Positions 48,019 through 59,955 of a stretch of DNA of 64,000 nt are shown here, piece after piece. Position 1 is the first letter of the stretch; each line of letters opens with the position of its first letter. The stretch is from Azoarcus sp. DN11 (lineage in GTDB: Bacteria > Pseudomonadota > Gammaproteobacteria > Burkholderiales > Rhodocyclaceae), in assembly GCF_003628555.1 (NCBI RefSeq), contig NZ_CP021731.1, positions 2,480,001-2,544,000 of the forward strand. The letters run 5' to 3'. The translations under genes and the position numbers were made by a program. Below the pieces are notes generated by a model. The model ran no database searches. It was given only the letters and a program-made list of their open reading frames with translations, and was not told the origin of the DNA.

Positions 48019-48939
48019 TCAGGCCGCGAGCGCGCGCAGCCGCTCGGCGCCTTCCGCCTGGAAATAGTCGAGCAGCGCCACCATTGCCGGCGTCGGCGCG
48101 CGGCCCTCGGGCACGAGCACGTTCCACTCGCGCATCACCGGCGTGCCGAGCACGGGGAGCCGCACGATGCGGCCGGCGGCGAGCTCCATCGCGAAGCACT
48201 GGTGCGACAGGAACGCGATCCCCATGCCCGCCATCGCCGCCTGCTTGAGCGTCTCGTTGCTGCCCAGCTCGTCGGCGCGCACCGCCTTGACATGGGCCGC
48301 GCGCAGGAAGCGTTCGAGGTTCGCGCGCGTGCCCGAGCCCTGTTCGCGCAGCAGCAGCCGCTCGCCGGCGAGTGCGCTGGGCGGGATGCGCGCGCGGCCG
48401 GCGAGCGGGTGATCGGGCGCGGCGACGAAGGACAGCGGATGCGGCGCGAACGGGATGCGGCGCAGCGGCAGGCCGCTCGGCGGCTCGCCGGTGATCGCGA
48501 GGTCGGCGCGCTGGTCGCGCAGCAGCCGGTGCACGACCTCGCGGTTCGCGACCGTCAGGCGGAAGCCGACGTCCGGGTAGCGCCGGCCGAATTCGGCCAA
48601 GAGATAGGGCACGAAATACTCCGACGTGGTGATCGCCGCGACCTCGATCGTGCCCGCCGGCATGTCGCGCTGCGCCTTCAGCTGCAGCTCGGCCATTTCT
48701 ATGGATTCGAGCGCGACGCGCGCCTGGCGCACGAGGATCTCGCCGGCCGCGGTCAGGTGGATCTGGCGCCGGCCGTCGACCAGCACCTCGCCGGTGATCT
48801 CCTCGAGCTCCTTCAGCTGCATCGACACCGCCGGCTGCGTGACGTGCAGCAGATGCGCGGCGGCGGTGAAGCTGCCGGAGTCGGCGACGGCGACCAGCGC
48901 GCGCAGCTGGCGCATGCTCAAGCGTTGAACGAGTCGCAT
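48019..48939 (-). CDS. cbbR: LysR-type activator of the Calvin-cycle operon
   Basis: 306 residues: N-terminal helix-turn-helix (MRQLRALVAVADSGSFTAAA...HVTQPAVSMQLKELEE) and a two-lobed effector domain (EVAAITTSEYFVPYLLAEF, GSNETLKQAAMAGMGIAFLS). Divergent from cbbL with a 109-base spacer carrying a LysR-type site, the standard cbbR layout. CbbR proteins respond to Calvin-cycle metabolites or redox cofactors. Confidence 0.93.
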   Translation of the reverse strand: MRLVQRLSMRQLRALVAVADSGSFTAAAHLLHVTQPAVSMQLKELEEITGEVLVDGRRQIHLTAAGEILVRQARVALESIEMAELQLKAQRDMPAGTIEVAAITTSEYFVPYLLAEFGRRYPDVGFRLTVANREVVHRLLRDQRADLAITGEPPSGLPLRRIPFAPHPLSFVAAPDHPLAGRARIPPSALAGERLLLREQGSGTRANLERFLRAAHVKAVRADELGSNETLKQAAMAGMGIAFLSHQCFAMELAAGRIVRLPVLGTPVMREWNVLVPEGRAPTPAMVALLDYFQAEGAERLRALAA

Positions 48940-48981
48940 CAGGAATCCTTATTTCAAACCCACTGATTATTCGATTGGAGC

Positions 48982-48994
48982 TTATTCATCGTAA
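48982..48994. promoter_or_regulatory. probable CbbR binding site
   Basis: TTA, seven bases, TAA (48982-48994): a perfect dyad of the T-N11-A class used by CbbR. A further AT-rich half-site region lies at about 48950-48972. A weak promoter (TTGGAG then TATTGT, 18 apart) overlaps it in the cbbL direction. Confidence 0.65.
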
Positions 48995-50515
<1,521 letters not shown>

Positions 50516-50547
50516 TCCGCCCCGACCCCAGATCCAGGAGAGATGAC

Positions 50548-50973
50548 ATGAGAATCACCCAAGGCGCCTTTTCCTTCCTGCCCGACCTCACCGACGCGCA
50601 GATCTCCGCGCAGGTCGAGTACTGCCTGGTGCAGGGTTGGGCGGTCAGCATCGAATACACCGACGACCCGCACCCGCGCAACACCTACTGGTCGATGTGG
50701 GGCCACCCGATGTTCGACCTCGTCGATCCCGCCGGCGTCATGAGCGAGCTCGCCGAATGCCGCGCGACCTGGCCCGACCGCTACATCCGCATCAACGCGT
50801 TCGACTCCATGCATGGCTGGGAAACGATGCGCATGTCGTTCCTCGTCAATCGGCCGGCGCACGAGCCCGGCTTCCGCCTCGTGCGCCAGGAAGGCGAAGG
50901 GCGCGTCGTGCGCTACACGCTCGAAAGCTACGCCGTCGTGCGCGCGCCCGAAGGAGAACGCTACACCGCCTGA
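50548..50973 (+). CDS. cbbS: RuBisCO small subunit
   Basis: 141 residues, [19 protein letters not shown] start and the red-type C-terminal extension forming a hairpin ([22 protein letters not shown]). Lies 32 bases after cbbL with ribosome site AGGAG. Together they form the L8S8 enzyme. Confidence 0.97.
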   Translation: MRITQGAFSFLPDLTDAQISAQVEYCLVQGWAVSIEYTDDPHPRNTYWSMWGHPMFDLVDPAGVMSELAECRATWPDRYIRINAFDSMHGWETMRMSFLVNRPAHEPGFRLVRQEGEGRVVRYTLESYAVVRAPEGERYTA

Positions 50974-51035
50974 CGCCTGCAGGAACGCGCCCCATCGACG
51001 GCGCGCCGCACCCCCGCCCACGAGGAGACACCACG

Positions 51036-52022
51036 ATGAACGCCGTCGATCGGCAGGCCGCGGGCCTGCCTTCCGCATCGCCCGACACCGCGCGCCGCGC
51101 CGAGACGGACGCGCCGTCCGGCACCGTCGACCTCGCAGCCGAGTACCGCGAGGCCGGCGTCGGCGAGGTGCTCGACGAGCTCGACCGCGAGCTGGTCGGC
51201 CTCGTGCCGGTGAAGCGCCGCGTGCGCGAGATCGCGGCGCTGCTGCTGGTCGACCGCGCGCGCCGCCGCATCGGCCTCGCGACCGAGGCGCCGTCGCTGC
51301 ACATGAGCTTCACCGGCAACCCCGGCACCGGCAAGACTACCGTCGCGCTGCGCATCGCGCAGATCCTGCAGCGGCTCGGCTACGTGCGCCGCGGGCACGT
51401 CGTCGCGGTGACGCGCGACGACCTCGTCGGCCAGTACATCGGCCACACCGCGCCCAAGACCAAGGAAGTGCTGAAGCGCGCGATGGGCGGGGTGCTCTTC
51501 ATCGACGAGGCCTACTACCTGTACCGCCCCGAGAACGAAAAGGACTACGGCCAGGAGGCGATCGAGATCCTGCTGCAGGTGATGGAGAACCAGCGCGACG
51601 ACCTCGTCGTGGTGCTCGCCGGCTACGGCGACCGCATGGAACGCTTCTTCGAATCGAACCCCGGCCTGAAATCGCGCATCGCGCACCACATCGATTTCCC
51701 CGACTACTCCGACGGCGAGCTCGGCGACATCGCCGGGAAGATGCTCGCGCGTTGGAACTATCGCTTCGACGACGCGGCGCGGCGCGCCTTCGACGAATAC
51801 ATCGTGCTGCGTCGCCGCCAGCCGCATTTCGCGAACGCCCGCAGCGTGCGCAACGCCCTCGACCGCATGCGTCTGCGCCAGGCGCTGCGCCTCTTCGAGG
51901 CGGGCGCGACCGTCGATGCCGCGGCGCTGACGACGCTGACCGAGGCCGACGTGCGCAGCAGCCGCCATTTCCGGCCCGCCACCGCGCCCACCGAACGCAT
52001 CGCCGAACGCACCGAATTCTGA
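51036..52022 (+). CDS. cbbX: red-type RuBisCO activase
   Basis: 328 residues, an AAA+ protein with Walker [14 protein letters not shown] (about 93), Walker [14 protein letters not shown] (about 151) and the substrate pore loop near YIGHTAPKT (about 134). CbbX remodels inhibited red-type RuBisCO by pulling on the large-subunit C-terminus. The C-terminus is Ala/Arg-rich. Directly follows cbbS, as usual. Confidence 0.96.
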   Translation: MNAVDRQAAGLPSASPDTARRAETDAPSGTVDLAAEYREAGVGEVLDELDRELVGLVPVKRRVREIAALLLVDRARRRIGLATEAPSLHMSFTGNPGTGKTTVALRIAQILQRLGYVRRGHVVAVTRDDLVGQYIGHTAPKTKEVLKRAMGGVLFIDEAYYLYRPENEKDYGQEAIEILLQVMENQRDDLVVVLAGYGDRMERFFESNPGLKSRIAHHIDFPDYSDGELGDIAGKMLARWNYRFDDAARRAFDEYIVLRRRQPHFANARSVRNALDRMRLRQALRLFEAGATVDAAALTTLTEADVRSSRHFRPATAPTERIAERTEF

Positions 52023-52039
52023 CCCAGGGGAACGCCGCC

Positions 52040-53113
52040 ATGTTCGACATCGAACGCACGACACTGACCGAATACCTGATCGCCCAGCGCCGCCTGCATC
52101 CGGGCGCGACCGGCGAGTTCAACGCACTGATCCTGCAGGTGGCGCAGGCCTGCAAGGCGATCTCGCGCGCCGTCGCGCAGGGCGCGCTCGCGGGCGTGCT
52201 CGGATCGCTCGACAGCGAGAACGTGCAGGGCGAGACGCAGAAGAAGCTCGACGTGCTCGCCGACCGCATCTTCCTGCGCGCAACGCACTGGGGCGACGAC
52301 CTCGCCGGCATGGTGTCGGAGGAGAACGAAGCGCCGATCCCGCTGCCGGCCGGCGGCTCGCGCGGCAAGTACCTGCTGGTGTTCGATCCGCTCGACGGTT
52401 CGTCGAATATCGACGTGAACGTCGCGGTCGGTTCGATCTTCTCGGTGCTGCGTGCGCCGACGCCGGGCGAGGACGCGCGGCCCGAGGATTTCCTGCAGCC
52501 GGGGACGCGCCAGGTGGCGGCCGGCTACGCGATCTACGGGCCGTCGACGATGCTGGTGCTGACCGTCGGCGACGGCGTCGCGGGCTTCACCTTCGACCCG
52601 ATCCTCGGCGAATTCTTCCTCACGCACCCGGAGATCGGCATCCCGACGACGACGCGCGAGTTCGCGATCAACGCGGCCAACTCGCGCTTCTGGGAGCCGC
52701 CGGTGCGCCGCTATGTCGACGAATGCCTCGCCGGCCGCAGCGGCCCGCGCGAATCCGATTTCAACATGCGCTGGGTGGCGTCGCTGGTCGCCGAGACGCA
52801 CCGCATCCTGATGCGCGGCGGCGTGTTCCTGTACCCGCGCGACCGCAAGGACCCGGCCAAGCCCGGCCGGCTGCGCCTGCTCTACGAGTGCAACCCGATC
52901 GGCATGATCGTCGAACAGGCCGGCGGGCGCGCCTCGACCGGCGAGCGGCCGGTGCTCGACGTCGACCCGACGAGCCTGCACCAGCGCATCGGCTTCGTGT
53001 TCGGCTCGCGCGAGGAGGTCGAGCGCATCGAGCGCTACCACCGCGAGCCTGCGCCGCAGCCCGAGAGCGACTTGCCGCTGTTCCACGCGCGGAGCCTGTT
53101 CCGGCAGAACTGA
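52040..53113 (+). CDS. cbbF: class I fructose-1,6-bisphosphatase
   Basis: 357 residues with metal-binding VSEENE (about 95) and FDPLDGSSNIDVN (about 116), then YECNPIGMIVEQAGG (about 285). It removes the C1 phosphate from fructose-1,6-bisphosphate (and probably acts on sedoheptulose bisphosphate) in RuBP regeneration. 17 bases after cbbX. Confidence 0.95.
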   Translation: MFDIERTTLTEYLIAQRRLHPGATGEFNALILQVAQACKAISRAVAQGALAGVLGSLDSENVQGETQKKLDVLADRIFLRATHWGDDLAGMVSEENEAPIPLPAGGSRGKYLLVFDPLDGSSNIDVNVAVGSIFSVLRAPTPGEDARPEDFLQPGTRQVAAGYAIYGPSTMLVLTVGDGVAGFTFDPILGEFFLTHPEIGIPTTTREFAINAANSRFWEPPVRRYVDECLAGRSGPRESDFNMRWVASLVAETHRILMRGGVFLYPRDRKDPAKPGRLRLLYECNPIGMIVEQAGGRASTGERPVLDVDPTSLHQRIGFVFGSREEVERIERYHREPAPQPESDLPLFHARSLFRQN

Positions 53114-53138
53114 TTTCTCAAACGCCAAGGGGGACATC

Positions 53139-54014
53139 ATGTCCGAACGCCACCCAATCGTCGCCATCACCGGCTCGTCAGGAGCCGGAACGAGCACCGT
53201 GCAGCGTACTTTCGAGGAGATCTTCCGCCGCGAGAAGGTCACCGCGGCCGTCGTCGAGGGCGACAGTTTCCACGCATTCGACCGCCTGGAGATGCGCAAG
53301 CGTCTCGCCGAGCTGGAAGGCGTGCCGAACAACCATTTCAGCCACTTCGGCGAGGAGGCGAACCTGTTCGCCGAGCTGGAGCAGTTATTCCGCAGCTATG
53401 CCGAATCCGGCCGCGGCATGCGGCGCAAGTACCTGCACAGCGCCGAGGAGGCCGAGCCCTACGGCCAGCCCGCTGGCACCTTCACCGCGTGGGAGGAGAT
53501 CCCGGCGGGCTGCGATCTGTTGTTCTACGAGGGGCTGCACGGCGCGGTGGTCACCGACAGGGTGGATGTCGCGCGTTTTCCCGATCTGCTGATCGGCGTG
53601 GTGCCGGTGATCAACCTGGAATGGATCCAGAAGCTGCACCGCGACAAGAGCACGCGCGGCTATTCGACCGAGGCGGTGACCGACACGATCCTGCGCCGGA
53701 TGCACGATTACGTGCATTACATCTGCCCGCAGTTCGCGCGCACGCACGTGAATTTCCAGCGTGTGCCGATGGTGGATACGTCGAACCCGTTCATCGCGCG
53801 CGCGGTGCCGACGGCCGACGAGAGCATGGTGGTGATCCGCTTCGCGGATCCGAAGGGGATCGATTTCGCGTACCTGCTGAACATGATCCACGGCAGCTTC
53901 ATGAGCCGCGCGAACACCATCGTCGTGCCCGGCGGAAAGATGGAGTTGGCGATGCAGCTGATTTTCACGCCGTTCATCTGGAGGCTGGTGGAGCGCAGGA
54001 GGAAGGTGCTGTGA
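53139..54014 (+). CDS. cbbP: phosphoribulokinase
   Basis: 291 residues. The P-loop ITGSSGAGTSTVQ begins at residue 10; VEGDSFHAFDR supplies the catalytic Asp (about 42) and FYEGLHGAVV (about 130) is the family signature. It makes ribulose-1,5-bisphosphate from ribulose-5-phosphate with ATP. Size matches the proteobacterial octameric class. Confidence 0.96.
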   Translation: MSERHPIVAITGSSGAGTSTVQRTFEEIFRREKVTAAVVEGDSFHAFDRLEMRKRLAELEGVPNNHFSHFGEEANLFAELEQLFRSYAESGRGMRRKYLHSAEEAEPYGQPAGTFTAWEEIPAGCDLLFYEGLHGAVVTDRVDVARFPDLLIGVVPVINLEWIQKLHRDKSTRGYSTEAVTDTILRRMHDYVHYICPQFARTHVNFQRVPMVDTSNPFIARAVPTADESMVVIRFADPKGIDFAYLLNMIHGSFMSRANTIVVPGGKMELAMQLIFTPFIWRLVERRRKVL

Positions 54015-54041
54015 GGGCGGGGGTTTTTGTGCCTTCGATGC

Positions 54042-54133
54042 GTGACGCCCGGGGTATTTGTTCCGCCGGCTGCGGAACTCGCCCTGCGGGCTCAGACAGT
54101 CCTCGCCGGCTCCACAAACACCCCGGACGTCAC
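54042..54133. repeat. 92-bp palindromic element between cbbP and cbbT
   Basis: The ends GTGACGCCCGGGGTATTTGT (54042-54061) and ACAAACACCCCGGACGTCAC (54114-54133) are inverted with 18 of 20 matching. The inner part has further short palindromes (CCGCCGGCTGCGG). This is a REP/MITE-like unit; no gene lies in 54015-54188. Confidence 0.7.
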
Positions 54134-54188
54134 TCGCGCTGTGCCGGTTCCGACCGCGCCTGATCAATCCCCCTCTGGAGATCCGCCC

Positions 54189-56246
54189 GTGAACATGAGA
54201 CTCGAATCGCCAGCCCTCGACCCAGCAACCCTCGACGCCCAGTGTGCAAACGCGCTGCGTTTTCTCGCGATCGACGCGGTCGAGCAGGCCAATTCCGGCC
54301 ACCCCGGTATGCCGATGGGCATGGCGGAAATCGCCGTCGCGCTGTGGCGCCGCCACCTGTGCCATGACCCGGCCGACCCGCAGTGGCCCGACCGCGATCG
54401 CTTCGTGCTGTCGAATGGTCATGGCTCGATGCTGTTGTATGCGCTGCTGCACCTGACCGGCTACGACCTGCCACTCGACGAGTTGAAGCGCTTTCGCCAG
54501 TTGCACTCGAAGACCCCGGGCCACCCCGAGCACGGACTGACGCCCGGTGTCGAGACGACGACCGGCCCGCTCGGCCAGGGTCTGACCAACGCCGTCGGCA
54601 TGGCGCTGGCCGAGAAGCTGCTGGCGCACACCTTCAACCGGCCCGGGCATGACATCGTCGACCACCGCACCTGGGTGTTTCTCGGCGACGGCTGCCTGAT
54701 GGAGGGCGTGAGCCACGAGGCGGCGTCGTTCGCAGGTGTGCAGCGGCTGTCGAAGCTCGTCGCGTTGTGGGACGACAACCGCATCTCGATCGACGGCGAC
54801 GTCGGCGGCTGGTTCGGCGACGATACGCCGCAGCGCTTCCGCGCCTACGGCTGGAACGTGATCGAGGGCGTCGATGGGCACGACGTCGAGGCGGTCGACC
54901 GTGCGATCCGCGAGGCACTCGCGAACGCCGAGAACGACGTCGGTCCGACGCTGATCTGCTGCCGCACGACGATCGGCCACGGCAGCCCGGCGCGTGCCGG
55001 TACCGCCGCGGTGCACGGTGCGCCGCTGGGCAGGGACGAAGTCGCCGCGACGCGTGCCGCGCTCGGCTGGCCACATGCGCCGTTCGATGTGCCGGCCGAG
55101 GTGCGCGCTGCCTTCGACGCCCGCGACGCCGGGGCGGCGCGGCACGGTGAATGGAACGCGCGCTTCGCCGCCTACCGCGCGCAATGGCCCGATGCGGCGA
55201 AGGAGTTCGAGCGCCGGGTCGCGGGCGATCTGCCGGCGGACTTCGCGGCGCAGGCCGACGCGTTCCTCGCCGAGGTGCAGGGCGAGCGCCCCAAGGTCGC
55301 GACGCGCAAGGCGAGCCAGCAGGCCATCGGGCGGCTCGCGCAGGCACTGCCCGAGTTGCTCGGCGGTTCGGCGGATCTGACGCATTCCAACCTCACCGAC
55401 TGGTCGGGCTGCGGCGCGGTGCGCGCGGACGCGGGCGGGCGCCACATCAACTGGGGCGTGCGCGAGTTCGGCATGGCCGCGGCGCTCAACGGCGTCGCGC
55501 TGCACGGCGGCTTCGTGCCCTTCGGCGCGACCTTCCTGGTGTTCTCGGACTATGCGCGCAACGCGATCCGCATGAGCGCGCTGCTTCGGCAGCGGGTCGT
55601 GCATGTAATGACGCACGACTCGATCGGTCTCGGCGAGGACGGCCCGACGCACCAGCCGGTCGAGCATATCCCGTCGCTGCGCCTGATCCCGGGGCTCGAC
55701 GTGTGGCGTCCGTGCGACGCTGCCGAAACACAGGCCGCGTGGAATGCGGCGGTGATGCGCGCGGACGGCCCTAGCCTGCTCGCGCTGTCGCGCCAGAACC
55801 TGCCGAACCAGGCGCGCAGCGCCGGTCAGCTCGCGGCGATCGCGCGCGGCGGCTATGTGCTCGCGGAAGCTCAGAACGGCAAGCCGGCCGTCGTGCTGAT
55901 CGCGACCGGCTCCGAAGTCGAGCTGGCGATGGCCGCCCGCACGCGCCTCGCCGCCGACGGCATCCATGCACGGGTCGTGTCGATGCCCTGCACGAGCCGC
56001 TTCGACGCGCAGGACGCCGACTGGCGCGACGCGGTGCTGCCGCCGGGCGTGCCGCGCGTCGCGGTCGAGGCGGCCCGGCCCGACGGCTGGTGGAAATACG
56101 TCGCCGGCCGCGATGGACGCACCCGCGGCGATGTCGTCGGCATCGAGCGCTTCGGCGAATCGGCCCCGGCGGGCGAGCTCGCAGCGCTCTTCGGGCTGAC
56201 GCCGGAGCGCGTTGCCGACGCCGCGAGGCGGCTGGTCGCGGGGTGA
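54189..56246 (+). CDS. cbbT: transketolase
   Basis: 685 residues from GTG 54189 (GGAG eight bases upstream); ATG 54195 is the alternative. The frame stays open upstream to about 54027, but that part is the repeat element. Thiamine diphosphate motif [16 protein letters not shown] (about 160), [13 protein letters not shown] near the start and [14 protein letters not shown] (about 480). It shuffles two-carbon units in RuBP regeneration. Confidence 0.95.
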   Translation: MNMRLESPALDPATLDAQCANALRFLAIDAVEQANSGHPGMPMGMAEIAVALWRRHLCHDPADPQWPDRDRFVLSNGHGSMLLYALLHLTGYDLPLDELKRFRQLHSKTPGHPEHGLTPGVETTTGPLGQGLTNAVGMALAEKLLAHTFNRPGHDIVDHRTWVFLGDGCLMEGVSHEAASFAGVQRLSKLVALWDDNRISIDGDVGGWFGDDTPQRFRAYGWNVIEGVDGHDVEAVDRAIREALANAENDVGPTLICCRTTIGHGSPARAGTAAVHGAPLGRDEVAATRAALGWPHAPFDVPAEVRAAFDARDAGAARHGEWNARFAAYRAQWPDAAKEFERRVAGDLPADFAAQADAFLAEVQGERPKVATRKASQQAIGRLAQALPELLGGSADLTHSNLTDWSGCGAVRADAGGRHINWGVREFGMAAALNGVALHGGFVPFGATFLVFSDYARNAIRMSALLRQRVVHVMTHDSIGLGEDGPTHQPVEHIPSLRLIPGLDVWRPCDAAETQAAWNAAVMRADGPSLLALSRQNLPNQARSAGQLAAIARGGYVLAEAQNGKPAVVLIATGSEVELAMAARTRLAADGIHARVVSMPCTSRFDAQDADWRDAVLPPGVPRVAVEAARPDGWWKYVAGRDGRTRGDVVGIERFGESAPAGELAALFGLTPERVADAARRLVAG

Positions 56247-56267
56247 GCCGAACGGCCCGGCTGTGAT

Positions 56268-56428
56268 GTAGGGCGGGCAAGTAATTAGGTGATGTCAGGT
56301 TAGTGGGACACGGCCCCCTCCCCTTCAAGGGGAGGGTTGGGGTGGGGATGGGTTAAACAAACGCCGCCGAAACCCATCCCCCTCCTAGCCTCCCCCTTGA
56401 AGGGGGAGGAACGAGGAGCCCGCCCTAC
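56268..56428. repeat. about 160-bp complex inverted repeat between cbbT and cbbG
   Basis: Outer arms TAGGGCGGGC (56269-56278) and GCCCGCCCTA (56418-56427). Inside are two self-complementary hairpins (CCTCCCCTTCAAGGGGAGG near 56317; CCTCCCCCTTGAAGGGGGAG near 56390) that can also pair with each other through GGGGATGGGTT/AACCCATCCCC. Typical of dispersed non-coding repeats; possible effect on mRNA downstream of cbbT. Confidence 0.75.
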
Positions 56429-56466
56429 GCCCTTAAGGAATTCGTAACACCATCGAGGAGACCGCA

Positions 56467-57480
56467 TTGACCATCCGAGTCGCAATCAATGGCTACGGCC
56501 GCATCGGGCGCAACGTGCTGCGCGCCCATTACGAAGGAGGGCGACGCCACCCGATCAGCATCGTCGCGGTGAATGCGCCGCGCGGCACGCCCGAGGCGAA
56601 CGCCCACCTGACGCGCTACGACAGCCTGCAGGGCCCGTTCCCGCACGCGATCGACGTGGACGGCGACAACTGGATCGTCGGCGGCGACCGCATCCGCGTC
56701 ATCAGCGAGCGCGACCCGGCGAAGCTGCCGTGGCGCGAGATGGGTATCGACGTCGTACTCGAATGCACCGGCCGCTTCCGCTCGAAGGCGGCCGCTCAGC
56801 CACACCTCGACGCTGGTGCGGGCAAGGTGCTGATCTCAGCGCCGGGCGGCACCGATGTCGACGCGACCGTCGTGTATGGCGTCAATCACGGCACGCTGCA
56901 GCGCGGGCATCGCGTGGTGTCGAATGCGAGCTGCACGACCAACTGCCTCGCGCCCATCGTCTACGCGCTGCATCGCCCGCTCGGCATCGTGCGCGGAAAG
57001 ATGACGACCGTGCATTCCTACACCAACGACCAGGTGCTGCTCGACGTCTATCACGAGGACGCGCGCCGCGCCCGCAGCGCCACGCAGTCGATGATTCCGA
57101 CCAAGACCGGCGCCGCCGCCGCGGTCGGCCTCGTGCTGCCCGAGCTCGCGGGCCGGCTCGACGGCTATGCGATCCGTGTGCCGACGCCCAACGTGTCCTT
57201 CACCGACTTCACTTTCGTCGCAGAGCGCGAGACCACGAAGAACGAGGTGAACAACCTCGTCCGCGAAGCCGCGCACGGCGCGCTGAAGGGGATTCTCGCG
57301 GTCAACGACCTGCCGCTGGTGTCCTGCGACTTCAACCACAACCCGCATTCGAGCATCTTCGACGCCACGCTGACGCGGGTCGATCACGACCTCGTCACCG
57401 TCACCGCGTGGTACGACAACGAGTGGGGCTTCTCGCTCCGCATGCTCGATACGACGGTCGCGATGATGGAGGCCGACTGA
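56467..57480 (+). CDS. cbbG: glyceraldehyde-3-phosphate dehydrogenase
   Basis: 337 residues from TTG 56467 (GAGGAG upstream; the Met-replacing TTG is followed by the normal [15 protein letters not shown]). Catalytic Cys in [12 protein letters not shown] (about 153), [11 protein letters not shown] near the end. It reduces 1,3-bisphosphoglycerate in the Calvin cycle. Separated from cbbT by the repeat, so it may need its own expression signals. Confidence 0.94.
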   Translation: MTIRVAINGYGRIGRNVLRAHYEGGRRHPISIVAVNAPRGTPEANAHLTRYDSLQGPFPHAIDVDGDNWIVGGDRIRVISERDPAKLPWREMGIDVVLECTGRFRSKAAAQPHLDAGAGKVLISAPGGTDVDATVVYGVNHGTLQRGHRVVSNASCTTNCLAPIVYALHRPLGIVRGKMTTVHSYTNDQVLLDVYHEDARRARSATQSMIPTKTGAAAAVGLVLPELAGRLDGYAIRVPTPNVSFTDFTFVAERETTKNEVNNLVREAAHGALKGILAVNDLPLVSCDFNHNPHSSIFDATLTRVDHDLVTVTAWYDNEWGFSLRMLDTTVAMMEAD

Positions 57481-57481
57481 C

Positions 57482-58807
57482 ATGCTGATGAACGAGTCCT
57501 CGAACTTGCGCTGTCCGTCGCTCTCCGCCTGGCCGGCCGCCGCGCGTGACACGGCCTTGCGCGCCCGCGACGATTTCCTGCGGCTCGAACAGGTGCCGCT
57601 GATGGGGCGCCGCGTGTTCATCCGCGCCGACTTCAACGTGCCGCTCACGCCGGACGGCCGCGTCGCCGACGACACGCGCATCCGCGCGACGCTGCCCGGC
57701 ATCCGCCAGTGCCTCGCCGCCGGCGCGACGGTCGCGATCGCCTCGCATCTGGGGCGGCCGAAGGAGGGCGCGCTCGGGCCCACCGAATCGCTCGCGCCGG
57801 TCGCCGACTGTCTGTCGCGGCTGCTCGGCCGGCCCGTGCCGCTCATCCGGGAGTGGACCGACGGCCGCTTCGCGATGCGCGCCGGCGAGCTCGTGCTGCT
57901 CGAGAACTGCCGCGGCAACGCCGGCGAGAAGGCCGACGACCCCGCGCTCGCGGCGCGCATCGCGAGCTGGATCGACGTCTATGTGAACGAAGCCTTCGGC
58001 ACCGCGCATCGCAAGGAATGCACGTTGCACGCGCTCGCGCTGGCCGCGCCGGTTGCCTGCGCCGGTCCGCTGCTCGCGGCGGAACTCGACGCACTCGGGC
58101 GCGCGCTCACGCAGCCCGAACGTCCGCTGGTCGCGATCGTCGGCGGCTCGAAGGTATCGACCAAGCTCACGATCCTCGAAAGCCTCGCCGACCAGGTCGA
58201 TGCGCTCGTCGTCGGCGGCGGCATCGCGAACACCTTCCTCGCGGCGCGCGGGCTCGCGGTCGGCACCTCGCTGCACGAGCCCGATCTCCTCGATGCCGCG
58301 CGCGCCGTCGAACTGCGCCTCGCGGCGCGCGGCGCGCGACTGTGGCTGCCCGAGGACGTCGTCGTCGCGGACCGCTTCAGCGCCGACGCGCGCGTCGCGG
58401 TGCGGTCGGCCGATGACGTTCAGCCCGGCGAGATGATTCTCGACATCGGCCCACGCGCGCAGGCGGGCCTCGCCGACGAGCTCGCCAATGCCGGCACGAT
58501 CGTCTGGAACGGCCCGGTCGGCGTGTTCGAGCTCGCGCCCTTCGCGGCGGGCACGCAAGCGCTGGCGGCGGCAGTCGCCGCGAGCCGCGGGTATTCGATC
58601 GCCGGCGGCGGCGATACGCTCGCCGCGATTGCCGCCTTCGGCATCGGCGCGCGCATCGACTACATCTCCACCGGTGGCGGCGCCTTCCTCGAGTTCCTCG
58701 AAGGGCGCGAGCTGCCCGCGGTGGCCGCGCTGCGCGCCCGCGCGCACCTGAACAGCCGCCGCATCGTGCCGGTGCCGGCCTACGAGCACGAACCGGAGCC
58801 GGGCTGA
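57482..58807 (+). CDS. cbbK: phosphoglycerate kinase
   Basis: 441 residues. The enzyme proper begins near residue 35 ([20 protein letters not shown]); [30 protein letters not shown] and GGGDTLAAI mark substrate and ATP sites. The first 35 or so residues are an extension relative to typical PGK; an internal start is possible but none has a better ribosome site. Begins one base after cbbG ends. Confidence 0.94.
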   Translation: MLMNESSNLRCPSLSAWPAAARDTALRARDDFLRLEQVPLMGRRVFIRADFNVPLTPDGRVADDTRIRATLPGIRQCLAAGATVAIASHLGRPKEGALGPTESLAPVADCLSRLLGRPVPLIREWTDGRFAMRAGELVLLENCRGNAGEKADDPALAARIASWIDVYVNEAFGTAHRKECTLHALALAAPVACAGPLLAAELDALGRALTQPERPLVAIVGGSKVSTKLTILESLADQVDALVVGGGIANTFLAARGLAVGTSLHEPDLLDAARAVELRLAARGARLWLPEDVVVADRFSADARVAVRSADDVQPGEMILDIGPRAQAGLADELANAGTIVWNGPVGVFELAPFAAGTQALAAAVAASRGYSIAGGGDTLAAIAAFGIGARIDYISTGGGAFLEFLEGRELPAVAALRARAHLNSRRIVPVPAYEHEPEPG

Positions 58808-58851
58808 TCCGTTCCTCCACCACCGAATCCCCACCCTACGAGGAGACAACG

Positions 58852-59889
58852 ATGGCAATGATCGCCCTGAGACAACTGCTCGACCACGCCGCCGAACACG
58901 GCTACGGCGTGCCCGCATTCAACATCAACAACATGGAACAGATCCAGGCCATCATGGCCGCGGCCGAGCGCACCGACAGCCCGGTGATCCTGCAGGCCTC
59001 GGCCGGCGCGCGCGGCTATGCCGGCGAGGCCTTCCTGCGCAAGATGGTCGAGGCCGCCGCCGAACAGTGGCCGGACATACCGATCTGCCTGCACCAGGAT
59101 CACGGCGCGAGCCCCGCGGTGTGCCAGCAGTCGATTCGCTCCGGCTTCACCAGCGTGATGATGGATGGCTCGCTGAAGGAGGACATGAAGACGCCCGCGA
59201 ACTACGACTACAACGTCGCCGTCACGCGCCGCGTGGTCGAGATGGCGCACGCGGTCGGCGTGTCGGTCGAGGGCGAGCTCGGCTGCCTCGGCTCGCTCGA
59301 GACCGGGCAGGCGGGCGAGGAGGACGGCGTCGGCGCCGAAGGCACGCTGGACCACGCGCAACTCCTCACCGACCCGGCTGAAGCGGCAGACTTCGTCGCC
59401 GCGACCGGCGTCGACGCGCTCGCGGTCGCGATCGGCACGAGCCACGGCGCCTACAAGTTCACGCGCCCGCCGACCGGCGACATCCTCGCGATCGAACGCA
59501 TCGCCGAGATCCATCGTCGCATCCCCGACACCCACCTCGTGATGCACGGATCGAGCAGCGTGCCGCAGGAATGGCTCGCGATCTTCCGCGAGTTCGGCGG
59601 CGAGATCGGCGAGACCTACGGTGTCCCGGTCGAGGCGATCGTCGCCGGCATCCGCAACGGCGTGCGCAAGGTCAATATCGACACCGACCTGCGCCTGGCG
59701 ATGAGCGCCGCGATCCGCCGCCTCGCGGTGAAATCGCCGGGCGAATTCGACCCGCGCAAGTTCTTCAAGGTCGCAAAAGAAGGAGCCGAGGCGATCTGCG
59801 TCGCGCGCTTCGAAGCCTTCGGCACCGCGGGCCAGGCGCCCCGCATCAAGCCCCTGCCGCTCGCGAAGATGGCCAGGCGCTACGCCTGA
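58852..59889 (+). CDS. cbbA: class II fructose-bisphosphate aldolase
   Basis: 345 residues. Zinc ligands in [10 protein letters not shown] (about 83), EGELGCLG (about 142) and [12 protein letters not shown] (about 230); [14 protein letters not shown] near 275. It joins dihydroxyacetone phosphate with glyceraldehyde-3-phosphate or erythrose-4-phosphate. Last cbb gene; ribosome site GAGGAG. Confidence 0.95.
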   Translation: MAMIALRQLLDHAAEHGYGVPAFNINNMEQIQAIMAAAERTDSPVILQASAGARGYAGEAFLRKMVEAAAEQWPDIPICLHQDHGASPAVCQQSIRSGFTSVMMDGSLKEDMKTPANYDYNVAVTRRVVEMAHAVGVSVEGELGCLGSLETGQAGEEDGVGAEGTLDHAQLLTDPAEAADFVAATGVDALAVAIGTSHGAYKFTRPPTGDILAIERIAEIHRRIPDTHLVMHGSSSVPQEWLAIFREFGGEIGETYGVPVEAIVAGIRNGVRKVNIDTDLRLAMSAAIRRLAVKSPGEFDPRKFFKVAKEGAEAICVARFEAFGTAGQAPRIKPLPLAKMARRYA

Positions 59890-59955
59890 CGGCGCGCCGT
59901 CGCCGGTCGCGAAGCGCCCCGCGGCCGACGACGATCACTTCCCTCGTCTATCTTC

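Noticed and set aside
54027..54188. N-terminal extension of transketolase
   Set aside because: It translates a palindromic repeat; GTG 54189 has a proper ribosome site and the family's normal start follows.
53385..55967. 860-codon minus-strand frame opposite cbbP and cbbT
   Set aside because: Antisense shadow of two certain enzymes; low-complexity product and no ribosome site.
56310..56412. CRISPR-like repeats between cbbT and cbbG
   Set aside because: The repeats are inverted, not direct, and there are no spacers of constant length.
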